Shown here: piece after piece, positions 1 through 11,503 of the stretch | Layout of the letters: every line of letters starts with the position of its first letter | How positions within the stretch are numbered: the stretch's first letter is position 1 | Assembly: GCA_001986395.2 (NCBI GenBank) | Contig: MQVO02000014.1 | Location: 124,001-188,000, forward strand | DNA: 64,000 bases | DNA from: Irpex lacteus | Taxonomy: Eukaryota > Basidiomycota > Agaricomycetes > Polyporales > Irpicaceae | Direction: 5' to 3' | The notes under the pieces: generated by a model | What the model saw: only the letters and a program-made list of their open reading frames with translations | Told to the model about the DNA's origin: nothing | Database searches by the model: none | Translations under genes and position numbers: made by a program

Positions 1-119
1 GGACATCTTGTTCTTCTGACGATTCGGGTATGGGACCACCACCGTCGCTGCGCCAGCTGTGAGAGGTCCGATGTTCGCGTGGGAAGTGAAGTGTGAAAGG
101 TGTAGGGACCAAGAGGGGA

Positions 120-1570
120 TCACCCGTGGCGGGTGGTTTGCTGAAGATGATGAGCGATTGTACGCGCGATGTCTGGTCCGTCTTGCGGGTATGTTTCTTC
201 CAGTTGAACGTCACTGGATTTTACATTAGCATTGTCGCGTGAGTCTAGTGAGGCGCGAGCAGGAGGGAAACAAACGTACCCATGACAAGGATCGCACCAA
301 CCGAGAACGGAATAAACTGCGCCGGCAGAGTCGTAGGCGTAGCATCCGGCACCACAGTCATCATATCGAACACAAAAAGACTGAGCACCCGCGCGAGGGG
401 GCGCGACACGCGTATGTCGTCGTCGAAGAGTCGTTTGTGTGACCATAGGAGCATGATGACGCGGATGAGGAGGTAGATTTCCATGAGGAGACGGATTATT
501 GAGGATACTAGTGATGTTGCTAGAAAACTATGAGAGGGGGGAGAGGGTGGTTAGTATCTCGTGAAATACGAGTGTTTGAGGTACGAGTGAGTACGCACAA
601 TTGGCGATAGCAGAAGGCAGCCTGTGCACCTCTCGGAGTTCTACAGTGTCAAGGTTAGGGAACATAATACCATATGATAGAAAATAAACATACCCTGTTG
701 TACCAGTGTTGGTAGCCTGTGCCGCGAAGATGAACACTATCACGATCAACGATGAGATTAACACAAAACGTAATGTGATAATCTAGAGATGTGAGGGCAG
801 AGACGCACCTAACGCAACAACAAGCATTCCACGTAACGCCCACACCGTCCACCTCTTCAGATTGAGCAACGCGTCGAGTTCGAGAATGAGGATCAGCATC
901 CCGAGGAGCCTGGCGACTTGTGAGGACATGCCTGCCCATGCTACCACGAACGCTGCACATCGAGTCGGTCAATAATGAACGTAGAGTTGAGATGGATAGT
1001 ATACGCACTACACCCCGTCTCCCACCCCTTGCGAAACGCCAACAACGTCAAGAACAACGCAAACGACGCCAAGAGCAAGCACAAATTAAGCACGAACACA
1101 AGCGAGCTGTGGTCGTTGTACTGCCTCACGCTCTGCGACTCCACCCTGTCTCCTTCACTTTCATTTCGTTGGTGCTTTTCGCGTACGAAGCCCAGCCCTT
1201 TCTCGGATAACGTGAGGGTAGCGGGGTTCTCTGGGTCGACTTGCACGCCGCGACGGCGCCGGGAGAGAAGGGGGCGTAGAGGGTCGTGCGGAGTCTTTGG
1301 AGGAGGGAGCGGACCCAGGAGGAGCTGAAGAGGTAGTGCAGGGCGTGCATGAAGGCGCCGCCGAGGAAGAAGGACGCGACGATTCGACTGCATGATGTAC
1401 GATGTATAGGAAGCGTGTCAGATCGTGTCAAGAAAAGAAGAAGAAGAAGAAGGGACGCACCCGTCGGGATGAAAGAGATAGTAATCTGCCATTGTCTCAG
1501 CCGTCACGGGCCTGCTCGCGGGCGTCGTCGACATCATCTGCGCCAGTAGCCATTGCGGCACCCTGTCCAT
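120..1570 (-). CDS. putative multipass membrane protein, multi-exon
   Basis: I do not recognise the family. Minus-strand exons carry several hydrophobic segments: one with SFFLGGAFMHALHYLFSS (about 1390-1270), LNLCLLLASFALFLTLLAF (about 1105-1030), LGMLILILELDALLNLKRW (about 915-850), and LISSLIVIVFIFAAQAT just before 710. A later exon (about 500-280) with LMEIYLLIRVIMLLW and a soluble tail ending at the stop at 120-122 complete it. A donor at 1460 joins FHPDG to RIVASFF in frame. The start is uncertain: I chose the ATG at 1570 (MDRVPQWL), but coding-like sequence continues upstream to about 1715 in two frames. Around 1230-1260 the frame must change to keep the conserved-looking stretch ending LSEKGLGFVREK, and there is no room for an intron. 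The gene is therefore broken, or the sequence has an indel. Confidence 0.45.
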
Positions 1571-1723
1571 TCCAGATCCAAGTCCAAGTCCAGCTTGTTC
1601 CTTCCAGTAGTCGATCGAGTGAAGCGTGAGGCGAATCAAGCAGGACCAGCCTGCTGTATTCGCTTTCGAAAAACTTGGCGAAGCGTGTAAATAGGTCGGG
1701 TGAGCCCAGCTCAATAAATCGAA

Positions 1724-2933
1724 GAGAAAAAGAAGGAACGGGAGAAGAGAAGTCGTGTATCACGTCCCTAGCATCCTATCCGCCAGATGGATGGGCGGGG
1801 GATCGTTAGGGGTATGGTGGTTGAGAGGAGGGAACCTGCGGGCATCGCGGGAGGAGTGACTTGTGTATGTTACCTCAGTATAGACGCTAGCGCTGTTGGC
1901 GGGGGTGTACGCCATCCGCCATCAGAGGAGGCCACTGCATCAGTGATGCTCTGGACGGGCCCGAGGCGGAGGGGTGTACATGGACTAGCTGTTGCGAGTG
2001 GCACTGCCTGAGGGGAGTTTCATCTTTGATTTGTTTGGGTTTCAAGTTAGGGCGCGCTCCAGTTAGTGCTGCTTAACAAGCTGCTAGCGTGGGCTGGTTA
2101 GTTGGAGGTCAGTACTCAGTACTTACTTGACTCAACGATTGGCGATCTTGGCAGATACTCTACAACAGCCACGCAGGATAATCATCGATGACAGTTCGGT
2201 ATGGTCAAGATCACTATGAAATGCGAATACATCACGACGCTGAAATGAAGAGGGTGTTTAGCTATCTGCAAAGCCCGTAAGTGAGCATCGTATATGGAGA
2301 AATGAAAGTGTACTTGCCATTGTCTCCACCCTCCGCCTCCGCCACCAAACACCATGGCCACGTTGACACTGCGATCTATCCTCGGAGGCCGTTGCGACGG
2401 ACGACGGAGACACACTCGGACGTGATGGCGGCGACTGAACGGGTGCAATGCAGAGTTGAAGGCACGACGCTGGTGATGAAGCTTACATAAGCAGGTGCAG
2501 GCACGCCACCTACATAAAACAACAAAAACGTCGGTCGTAGCAACATGAGGACATGTATTTGCTGCCGTATAAAGCCAAGACCGAAGTGAATAAGTACAAC
2601 CAAATTCGGCGTACAGGTGTTGAATCATTGATTGCCTGAAAAGGCAGTTGAATGGGTAAACTACCGATCTTCGGTAACAGAGTGACACACTGCTGGTAGC
2701 TCTACAGAACACAGTATTTCATAGCTAAGCAGCACTTATTTTTGATATCTAAAAGCGCGAAACACAAGGGTACGCATAAGCCTTGCAAGCCTTCATATGC
2801 CCGTTCAAGCGCCGGATCGTGTGACGCCGTACCTGTCACGACTCACATCTGTGACTGTGACCCGACGCGTTGCAATTGCTCACACTCACACGCGCTCTGC
2901 TCACCAACCACGACGTCGAGCTCACTGTCCACG
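1724..2933. other. intergenic region
   Basis: About 1.2 kb between two divergently transcribed genes. It holds the 5' flanks of the membrane-protein gene and of MGM101. A 176-codon minus-strand reading frame lies at 2182-2712, but its composition is not protein-like (runs of Arg, His and Cys, and a Gly run). I see no convincing gene. Confidence 0.5.
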
Positions 2934-4009
2934 ATGGCGAGCAGACTCACTTTCGCGCTTTCCAGGTCACGCGCGCCCGCCCTGACGGCGTTCAAACGCT
3001 CCTACGCCATCGCCGCAAAGCCCCTGCGCGTCACCCCAACAGCGTCAACAACAGCAAAGCCCGTCGTGAAAGCCAACACCTACGCCACGAAAGCCAACAC
3101 CGACGAGCTCGACGCCTTCGCTGAGCTCTCACGTCGGGACGCTCCTCCCGAGAGCGTGCCTTCTTCTCGTGTTCTCCAGGGATCTGAGAATAATGGTGGT
3201 GCGATTGCGACGGAGGATGTTGCGGGTGCTGAGGCGTCGTTGACGGCGGCGTTGGATGCGTCTAATGATGGGACTACGGATTGGTCGAGGAGTTATCAGG
3301 GCTTGGGGGCGCAGCCGTTCCCTAAGGAGGCGACTGAGCTGCTTTTGTCGCCTATTGACCCTATGGATATCGAGATGAAGCCTGGTGCGTTCTCCCCCTT
3401 TCTTTTCTCTTCCTTCCTCTCTACTCTAACTCTAAGACTAACCGTCGAAACTTTGAACACAGACGGCCTAATCTACCTCCCCGAAATCAAATACCGCCGC
3501 GTCCTCAACAAAGCCTTCGGGCCCGGCGGATGGGGCCTCGCCCCCCGCTCCGAGACACACGTCGGCCCCAAGATCGTCTCGCGCGAGTACGGGCTGATCT
3601 GCCTTGGCCGTCTTGTGGCGGTGGCAAGGGGAGAGCAGGAGTACTTTGATCCGAGTGGGATACCGACGGCTGTGGAGGCGAGTAAGAGTAATGCGTTGAT
3701 GAGGTGTTGTAAGGATTTGGGGGTTGCTAGTGAGCTTTGGTATGTGCTGTTCGTTGAAGCTGCTTTGTTTGCTGCTTCGTCTTCAAAATATGCAAGCTGA
3801 TATGTTCATTTGTAGGGACCCGAGGTTCATCAGGGAGTTCAAATCCAAATATTGCGTCGAAGTGTTCGCAGAACACGCCACCACTAAGAAGAAGTGCGTC
3901 CCTCATTACCTCCTATCAGTACTTAAAAGACTAACCCCCTCTTCCTCATAGGAAAAAACTCTGGAGGCGCAAGGACCAGCCCAAGTTCGACTACCCCTGG
4001 AAGGAGTAA
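2934..4009 (+). CDS. MGM101: mitochondrial genome maintenance protein MGM101
   Basis: MGM101 is a Rad52-like single-strand annealing protein of mitochondrial nucleoids, needed to keep and repair mtDNA. Exons are 2934-3384, 3463-3739, 3816-3893 and 3952-4009; all junctions keep frame. The first residues ([20 protein letters not shown], rich in Arg/Ser/Ala with no acids) look like a mitochondrial presequence. A low-complexity linker follows, then the conserved core: [79 protein letters not shown], and the basic C-terminus [19 protein letters not shown]. The ATG at 2934 is preferred to an upstream in-frame ATG at 2742, because the stretch between is Cys/Ser/Thr-rich and unlike a presequence. Family assignment is firm. 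Confidence 0.95.
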
Positions 4010-4735
4010 TCGCCTCTTGCTATAGATATCACCTGACTCTTTAAGATCTCTACCTCTTCTTGTCGTCTTGTGGTTGTTTTGTTATCTTGTCGTAAGTATC
4101 GTATGTATATGTCAGTGTTGGCCAGTACTCTACTCTTCTTGACCTGCCTGTCGTCGTCGTAATCAAATCCCCACTCCTCTTTGCTTCTTGAAACCACAAC
4201 GTACACCGCTAATACTGATAATTGAACGGAAGTTGGACGTCGCGAACCTGAATCTACTTCTCCCCTTCTCTATGCTGACAGGTGTAAAAGGCATTGACTC
4301 AACGCACACCTCTTCTCAGGCGGCACCCTTGTTCCTTCTTCTCAGTTGCATTAATTCTCAGTAGCAGGTTTCTCAGTGGCTTATCAATAATGAACACTCC
4401 TGCTACACCTATAAACCCAAAGCCCAATTACTGTACCTCAGAACGAGTAAATATCCACTGGCATATCGTCGCCAGAAAGTACGAAAACACTATATCATAA
4501 CCATTGACACTGACAATACATTAAACATCACATTACTTAACAACACATCACATAACAACATTGTCGTACGCGTAATCCAATACTCCTCTCATAAAACCTC
4601 TCATAAAAAACAACACTCGAGACAGATAGCAGATAGGTTAACTCAATCCAACCTCTTCGTCATAAAACTCCAGGTTAGCTCCCGCCGTCACTCGAGACAG
4701 ATGGTTGGACCGTCTGTTAGTAGGAGCACACCGCT
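4010..4735. other. convergent intergenic region
   Basis: AT-rich 3' flanks of MGM101 (+) and the thioredoxin-like gene (-). It contains a short direct repeat of ACTCGAGACAGATRG (about 4616 and 4690). No gene is visible. Confidence 0.5.
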
Positions 4736-6188
4736 TTACTTCTTCCCGCCCTTCTTCCCCTTCCCCTTCTTCGCACTCCCAGGCGTAGAAGGCGTCGATG
4801 CCTCCCCACCATTACCCTTCTTCTCCTTCTCCCCTGCCTCTTTCTCCTTCTCCTTCTTCTCAGCAGCAACCCTCTTCTGTGCTTCAGCCTTCTTCTCAGC
4901 GGCAACCCTCTCCCTCTCCTCCTTCGCCTTCCCCTCCTTACTCGGCCGATGCAGCAGCCCCATAATAAGCGACCCCGCCGCGCCCGTGAAGATCATGAGC
5001 ACGAATTTAGGGATTGGGTTTATGAGGTCGTAGGTCTTGCGTAGGGCGATGGCTAGGTAGTGGAGGATGTATTCGCTGGGGTGGAACGTCAGTTTAGTTT
5101 CAACGGGTAAGCAATGAGGTGAGGAAGGGGGACAGAGGTGAGGGGAGAGAGAAGGGAATGAGGGAAGAGAAGGGAAAACGCACTTATCCCCACCAGGCGC
5201 AAACGAAGTACCCCACGGCTCCGTCTGCCTCCACCCCTCATTCTTGAGGAAGCTGCGCAGGATGGTGGAGTTGAGCCGGGTTTGGGTGGCGTGGAAGAAG
5301 CGCAGGGTGTGCCCGCGGTCTTGGGCTATTACTAGGAAGGGGGCTCTGTGGTATGAAAAGTTTGGGTTAGTGTTGGGATGTTGTGTGTGAGAGAGAGGGG
5401 GGAGGGAGGAAGGGGGAGATGGAAGGGTGAGAAGGAGGGAAGAGTGAGGGAAGGAGGGAAGGAAGGGGAAAAGGAGGGAAGAAGGGTGTGAGGGAAGAGT
5501 GGGTTAGAGAAGGAGGAGGGAGGGAAACATACCTCCAGACGTTCCATTTGGTGGTGAGGTAGGTGACGTTCATATAGTCGATACGGCCCCATTTGACGTG
5601 GGGCAGGTCGTCTGCGATGAGTGTCTCGTTGTACGCTGCGTCGAACTCTCTGTCGATGATTTTCGAGATGCCGCCTTGTTGGTTCGAGCCTGCTGAGCTT
5701 GAGCTACAAGTGTCATTACCAAATTCATCAGCAACCAACTCGAAGTTGAGATAGAGGAGAGGTGAGAGAGAAGAAGGGATAGAGTAGACGTACATGACGA
5801 GGAACCAAACCCTCTCCTTCTCCTCCTCCTCACTCAACGCCTCCTCAACAACCACACTCTCCCAATTATCATCATGCACAAGCGGGATCCTCTCGTCCCA
5901 AATCGCAGCAGCAGCCTGCGCCATCGCATACGTCGCCGTCAAATTGATACCTACCTTCTCCGCCAACGAGTTCAGCGGGCCATGTATCAGTGCCTCCACG
6001 AATCCCCCATTCCCCGCCGGTGGTGAGTTGGCAGGTTCAGGCTGGGCACCGGGCGTGAACTCTGGTGAAGCGGCAGGAAGGGTTTGGGAGAGGACTTGTT
6101 GGCCGGGGTGCCAGCCGTCGGAGAAGTATTGGGCGGTGGCGAGGGGGGCGAAGAGGACGGCGAGCGAGGCGGCCTTCATCATCATCAT
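4736..6188 (-). CDS. thioredoxin-fold ER membrane protein lacking CxxC
   Basis: Four exons: 6188-5794, 5703-5533, 5345-5184 and 5075-4736. The N-terminus is a signal peptide (Met run, then KAASLAVLFAPLATAQY). The middle part reads as a thioredoxin fold, with WESVVVEEA, VWFLV, then WGRIDYMNVTYLTTKWNVWR followed by APFLVIAQDRG, the usual position of the cis-Pro strand. No CxxC redox motif is present, so a chaperone or scaffold role is more likely than disulfide exchange. NxT/NxS sequons fit a lumenal domain. Exon 4 has one membrane segment (VLMIFTGAAGSLIMGLL) and a very Lys/Glu/Ala-rich tail ending KKGKGKKGGKK, which would face the cytosol. The start is the first of four consecutive ATGs. It shares a 375-bp divergent promoter with the Kex1 gene. 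The fold is inferred by eye. Confidence 0.75.
5388..5524. repeat. long polypurine tract inside an intron
   Basis: About 135 bp of almost pure A/G on the plus strand (GGGAGG, AAGG, GAGGG units) fills intron 5346-5532 of the thioredoxin-like gene. In the sense direction it is a giant polypyrimidine tract upstream of the acceptor. Mirror-like purine runs of this kind can form triplex DNA. Confidence 0.85.
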
Positions 6189-6563
6189 CGTGGTAGACTA
6201 TGAGGAGGAAGAGAGGATGAGGGTCGTGTGCAAGTTCAGTTAAATATTGCGCACGACATACGCCAGCCTTTGGAGGTGGGTGTCCACACAGCTCAGGCAC
6301 GCCAGGGTCCCGGCACACTCTTGAGTCTTATCTGGTCCCGCTGGATGCCACGTGGAGGGATTGATGAATCTTGAAGCGGCAATGGAAGGCGCGCCCCGTT
6401 GATGGCGGGAATCCCGCTCGTACGCATCTTGAGCTGAAACTACTACGCCAGCAACGTCGGCGACGTCTCTTTATACGACGAGGACGACGTTTAGAGGGTA
6501 GTATACGCGAGGTACGCTCGACACGCAAGACCTGACCACCGGCGGAGAACGCGGTCTGCAACT
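6189..6563. promoter_or_regulatory. divergent promoter, thioredoxin-like gene / KEX1
   Basis: This 375-bp gap separates the start codons of two secretory-pathway genes transcribed away from each other. A TTTATACGA near 6470 could act as a TATA element for the plus gene and TTAAATATT near 6240 for the minus gene. These sites are weak guesses from position; the divergent arrangement itself is certain. Confidence 0.45.
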
Positions 6564-9446
6564 ATGTCCTGGTCCCGGAGGTTCCTCTTTGCCCTCGGCA
6601 CCACACTGCTACTCTCCTCAACCGTGCACTCCGCACCAACAGACCGTAAGCCCACTCTCACTCACACTCTCACTCACACTCTCACTCACACTCTCACTCT
6701 CACCTCTCCTCCATCTCCCACTCACTCTCACCCTAACTAACATCACACACAGTACCCTCCGCCGCCTCCCTCTACGTACCCCACCTCCCCGACATCCACA
6801 ACAACGACGAGAACCCGCTGCACATCTACGCAGGCTACCTCCCCTCGGACCCCAACGCGCTCACAGCGCCCGATAATGCTATCACTGCGCATCTTTATTT
6901 CGTCCTCGTGAAGGCGCGGAGGACTGCTGATCGGGAACGGGTGATTTTCTGGTTTAACGTGCGTTCCACTCTCCCCTCGACTTGACTTGAATTGGAGGAG
7001 TGTTTGGTGTGTTGGTGCTGACGGTTTTTGGAGGGTAGGGAGGCCCGGGATGCTCGTCGTTCGATGGGCTTATGATGGAGGTGGGTCCGTGGCGGACTGA
7101 CCACAAGGGCGGGTACGAGCGTGTAGAAGGCGGCTGGGAGGAATACACCACTATGGTTTACAGTGCGTACACCACCATATTCCTTCTTACAACTCACAAA
7201 CTGACGCGGAATTTAGTTGATCAGCCTGCTGGCACTGGGTTCTCATATACAGCTTCCAACAAATACCTACACGAACTCTCCGAAGTAAGCACGCACGCGT
7301 TTACCGTCCTCGGTCTTCATCTAACTAAAATATCTACACGTAGGCGTCAGAACAAATGGTCCAGTTCCTCCGCAACTTCTACAAAGTATTCCCAGAATAC
7401 GCATCCGTAGACGTACGTCCCCTCTCCCACCTCCTTCCATCCCCCTCCCACTCCTCCTCCCCTCTTCCACTCCTCCACACCTTCCCTCCCAACCACTCTC
7501 ATCTCCTCCCCACCAAATCTAACCCTAACCCGCTCGACAGACATACCTAGCAGGAGAAAGCTACAGCGGCCAATACATCCCCTACTTCGGTGCGCCTCCC
7601 TCCCTCCTCCCTCTCCTCCTCCCCTTCCCCTCTTCTCCCTCTCCTGAATCCTAAATCCAAAAAATGATTGATTGTTGATTGTTGATTGTTAATTGTCGAT
7701 TGTTGATTGTTGATTGTTGATTGTTTGTAGCGGACGCGATCCTGGACTCACAACTCCCCACCCCACTAAAAGGCATCGCCATAGGTAACGGGTGGATAGA
7801 CGGGTACACGCAGTACCCTTCCTACCTCGAATACGCCGTCAAACATGGGATCCTTTCGGAAAGTGAAGACGTGAGTCTCCCCTCGTATCACCTTCATTTC
7901 GATTTCTGACGTTGATTTTGACTTTTGATGTTGACGGATGTGATGTGGGTGTGTGGGGGTGCAGGGCTACAAACAAGCGAAGAGCGCGACGGAGGAATGT
8001 ATGAGCAGGCTTGCGGGGTATACGGATGTTAACCCCGTGCATGATGATTTTTGCGAGACTGTTATGCAGGCTGTTTTGAATCCTAAGAATAAAGTGTGCG
8101 TTCTCTCCCTCCTTCCCTTCTTTTCTATCCTCTTCTCTCTCCTCTCTCTTGCGTTCCTCTTCTTTCGTGTGAGAGTGGTATAGCTGATATTGGATTGGGA
8201 TTTTGGGAGAACAGAGTAGACGGGAAGATGAAGTGTCTGAACATGTACGACGTACGGCTGTACGATGATAGCCCCGCGTGTGGGATGAACTGGCCTCCCG
8301 ACCTTAGTGATATGTATACCTACCTGCACGTAAGTCCCACCCAACTCGACTGCCTACACCTAAAACTCATACTTATACTCTCAATTTCAGAGAAAAGACG
8401 TAGTCTCCGCCCTCCACGCCACCTCCACCCTCTCCGAATGGACCGAATGCCGCGGCAAGATCCACCGCAACTTCGCCACCAAGCACTCCAACTCCTCCGT
8501 CACCCTCCTCCCTAAAATCCTCTCCAAGATCCCAGTGCTGCTGTTTGCGGGAGACCAGGATATGATATGTAATTATGTGGGCATTGAGAATTTGATTGCG
8601 GGGTTGAGGTGGAATGGGGAGACTGGGTTGGGGGTGAGTGGTTTTGCTTGTTGTGGACGTTGGGTTTGTTTGTGGGAGTGAGAGTGCTGATTGATGATGT
8701 GGTAGACTGTGGAAACAAAATCATGGTCCGTAGGCGGGTCACCAGCAGGTACATGGGTCTCCTCCCGAAACCTCACATACGTGAAGATCTTCAACGCCTC
8801 CCACATGGTCGGCTTCGACGTCCCACACCTCACGCACGACATGATCCTCCGCTTCATGGGCGTAAACTTCTCCGCCATCGCCTCCCCCGAGGGGTCTGCG
8901 CTGCTTCCAAGTGCGTTGGGAGACGATGTGAAGCCTCTACCCGGAAAGTTTGAGGCTGTCCCGGAGACGACGCCGCCGGTGAGTGGGAAGCCGCCGCAGC
9001 AGGAGAAGGCGATGTGGGAAGGTGCGTTCTTTCTATCTCTCTCCTTCGTTTATGGATTATTCGTTGATACTGATACTGGGTTACATGGTGAAATAGCGTA
9101 CTATAACGCCGGCTCAGCAGCCCTCGTCCTCCTCCTCATCGCCATCTCCGTCGGCGCCTTCTTCTGGTGGCGCCGCTACCGCTCGCGACGCGCCGGACTG
9201 CTCAAGTCTCCTCACGCGGGAGCAGCATCCCTGGAAGAGTCGATTCCCCTCACACAGAGTAGGGGAGACTCGCATTATCGGGATGTGGACGCTGAGAGGG
9301 AGGGTTTGGGTTCGAGAGAGGATTTGGAGATGAGGAGGAGTGGGTCGAGGAAGGGGAAGGAGAGGGCTACGGAGGCGAGTCCTGTGCCGCAGGAGACGAT
9401 ATTTAAGGTGGATGATGATAGTGATGAAGAGGGGCATGGGCGGTAG
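6564..9446 (+). CDS. kex1: pheromone-processing serine carboxypeptidase Kex1
   Basis: Kex1 is a trans-Golgi serine carboxypeptidase (family S10) that trims C-terminal Lys/Arg from Kex2-cut peptides. About ten exons can be followed. Signal peptide [19 protein letters not shown] is followed by the oxyanion motif [12 protein letters not shown] (exon from about 7040), [10 protein letters not shown], the nucleophile motif [14 protein letters not shown] (Ser in GESYSG), the acid in [15 protein letters not shown], and the His in [13 protein letters not shown] Pro-rich stalk then leads to a single transmembrane helix ([19 protein letters not shown], about 9110-9170) and an acidic/basic cytosolic tail with [17 protein letters not shown] and DDDSDEEG. 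The serine, aspartate and histidine triad and the membrane anchor distinguish Kex1 from vacuolar carboxypeptidase Y. The ATG at 6564 gives a good signal peptide. Two introns hold simple repeats. Confidence 0.93.
6654..6720 (+). repeat. (CACTCT/CACTCA)n microsatellite in kex1 intron 1
   Basis: Tandem CTCACT/CACTCT units fill much of intron 6646-6752. The sense strand is C/T/A with no G. Confidence 0.9.
7665..7727 (+). repeat. heptamer tandem repeat (TTGATTG)n in kex1 intron
   Basis: About eight to nine 7-bp units, two with single-base changes (TTAATTG, TCGATTG), lie directly before the acceptor TTTGTAG of the exon encoding ADAILDSQL. The repeat occupies the branch-point region of the intron. 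Confidence 0.9.
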
Positions 9447-9757
9447 GTGCGTTTGTATGTGAGGAATTCATAATTGGATTTGATTCGGTGCATGGCGTTC
9501 GAGTGGTATGTCCTATGTTACTTTGTGAACATTGTCGGTATTTATTCTGTTGTGTATAGATACGCTATGGCTATGATTAAGTAAAAGTAGTTCGGTGGTT
9601 CGTTTGGCAGGAATACTATAAATCTCAGCTATGCCTTCGGTCGGTATTTTATAACACAGTGACGCGGTGAGTGGCCATTACTACTCTTCTTGATCTAGTG
9701 CTACCAAAATACAGCTTGAATCACCATGAGTCTCGCCAATCTTCACCCCCCTGGCCT
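9447..9757. other. convergent intergenic region
   Basis: 311 bp between the kex1 stop and the stop of the first MDR oxidoreductase. AT-rich with nothing else evident. Confidence 0.5.
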
Positions 9758-11095
9758 TCACGCACTGATCCTATACACCAGCTTCTCACCACTATGCTTC
9801 CCCTCCCGCATATAATCCAGTCCAGTATTCACCCCGTCCAGTCCACCCTCCAACAGCTTCACCGGGTTCGGTTTCAGTAACCCAGCGGAGACGAATCCCG
9901 GTACTTTCTTCAAGAACTGGGCCATGTGCTCGCGGTCTTCTGCGGAGGCGGGGAAGAGCTTGCCTGCGGTGAATTCACGGCCGAGAGCGGTGTAAATAAG
10001 TGTATCTGGGGAGGGTGGCAGAGTTGGTTATAGCGGCTCCCACAGGAATGCCTGACGAACTTACGTTGAATTTGGACATCGTCACGGACAGCTTGAGCCT
10101 CCTTCTGAGGTGTCAATATGACGATCATCTTGCCGGGACCAGGACCGAGTGTCTTCGCTGTGAGACTCTGGGTGGCTGCTTCGGAGATGGTGTCGAATGC
10201 AACATGGATACTATCGTGCGTGGCTTCTTTGATCTTGCGCACTACGTCAGGGTCTCTGTACTATATGCTCACAGGATCATTAGGGACGTAAATTTGATTT
10301 AGGTGTGGACGTACGTCAAGCACGACGTCTGCACCTAGCGATTTGCAGAGCTCCCAGTTTCGTGGGGAAGCTACGGTGACGACGTTGTAACCTGCGAGTT
10401 TTGCGAGCTGTAGAGCGAACATGCCGACCGAAGCTAGTCACCCTGATAGTAAGTTAAGATATCAAGATGCATATGGACTATGGGACTTACTGCTACCCCC
10501 ATAGATGAACACCCACGTCTCATGCTTTACCTCTTCCGGTGGTTCGACAAGGTTGAGCCGCGCGGGATGGAAAAGTGCTTGAACAGCAGTCCAAAACCTA
10601 CAAGTCATCGTCTCATGAACTCAAGCAAACGATAACAGTACGTCAAAGCTTACGCGCATCCAAAGGTAGCAGCCTCCTCATGAGTCAAAGAATGCTCGGG
10701 GACCTTCCACACAAGATCTCCGGAAACTTTTGTATATTCGGCATATGCCCCTCGGTCTTTGTAATACCCGCCGTGAGTGAAACCTGCGACATGGTCGCCG
10801 ACGTTGAGATTGGTGACTTTGCTGCCGACTTTGGCTACGTAGCCGGAAAAGTCGCACCCGCAGATGGTCCCGACGTTGCCGACATTGTCGATGTCTAGTG
10901 ATCAAGGGGATGAGGCGTGCGTGGCGGGAGATGTAGATGCTAAGACGCACATTTCCAATCTGTGGGATTCTGAGCCGCAGCGACAACTTTGACGAGAATC
11001 TCATCCTCGTCGATATCAGGTACAGAAACCTCTTCAACAGCTGCAGCCCTACGTCCCAGAGTAACGAGTGCTTTCATAGTAGTCGGGATGGACAT
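9758..11095 (-). CDS. MDR oxidoreductase (zinc-independent quinone/enoyl reductase type), tandem copy 1
   Basis: A medium-chain dehydrogenase/reductase, probably an NAD(P)H-dependent enoyl or quinone reductase. The GroES-like N-domain reads MSIPTTMKALV, EDEILVKVVAAAQNPTDWK, GTICGCDFSGYVAKVGSKV, LNVGDHVAGFTHGGYYKDRG. The Rossmann part reads WVFIYGGSSSVGMFALQLAK, YNVVTVASPRNWELCKSLGAD. The last exon ends GEKLVYRISA. Catalytic and structural zinc cysteines of alcohol dehydrogenases are absent. At least six exons share the positions of the neighbouring copy. A TATA element (TATATAAAA in the minus direction) is about 65 bp upstream of the ATG. Substrate cannot be told from sequence; ToxD-type reductases of secondary metabolism are a known relative class, but no synthase lies nearby. 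Confidence 0.88.
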
Positions 11096-11503
11096 GATAG
11101 TAGTTGAGTTGTTTCGAAATTTCGTGCTCTCTAAGCTGTTCCATAACGGGCCGATGCTTTTATATACCTTTGTGTGTGAAAGATCTTCCCAGGTTATCGT
11201 CATAGGTCACGATGGGTATTGAGTAGAGGACGCTCTGACCTGTTATGTTTGACATGTTCACGGGGCTTCTGCTTACACGAGCGGGGCGTGTTCTCAGAGC
11301 TAAGTCAGATGATTTCATTTACAACAAGTTTTATACATCCAAGCACTGCATTTATTTGCGTCATAACAGGCTCCTCGAGTTTCCAACCTAAAGGGTACTT
11401 GGAAGGACGGAGAGAGCGTTAAATTTGGGTCTCACTTCCTACAAACGAGTCAGTTTCGTAGTGTCATAGGTAAGAATCGACTCACTCACTGTTTGGGTTC
11501 AAT
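11096..11503 (-). promoter_or_regulatory. promoter of MDR copy 1 with TATA element
   Basis: Intergenic 408 bp between the tandem MDR genes. In the minus direction AAGGTATATAAAAGC (11156-11170) sits about 65 bp before the start codon at 11095, a good TATA placement. The remainder holds the 3' flank of copy 2. Confidence 0.6.

Noticed and set aside
2182..2712. 176-codon minus-strand ORF
   Set aside because: Composition is unlike protein (Arg/His/Cys-rich, Gly run), no motif, and no splice context; treated as chance.
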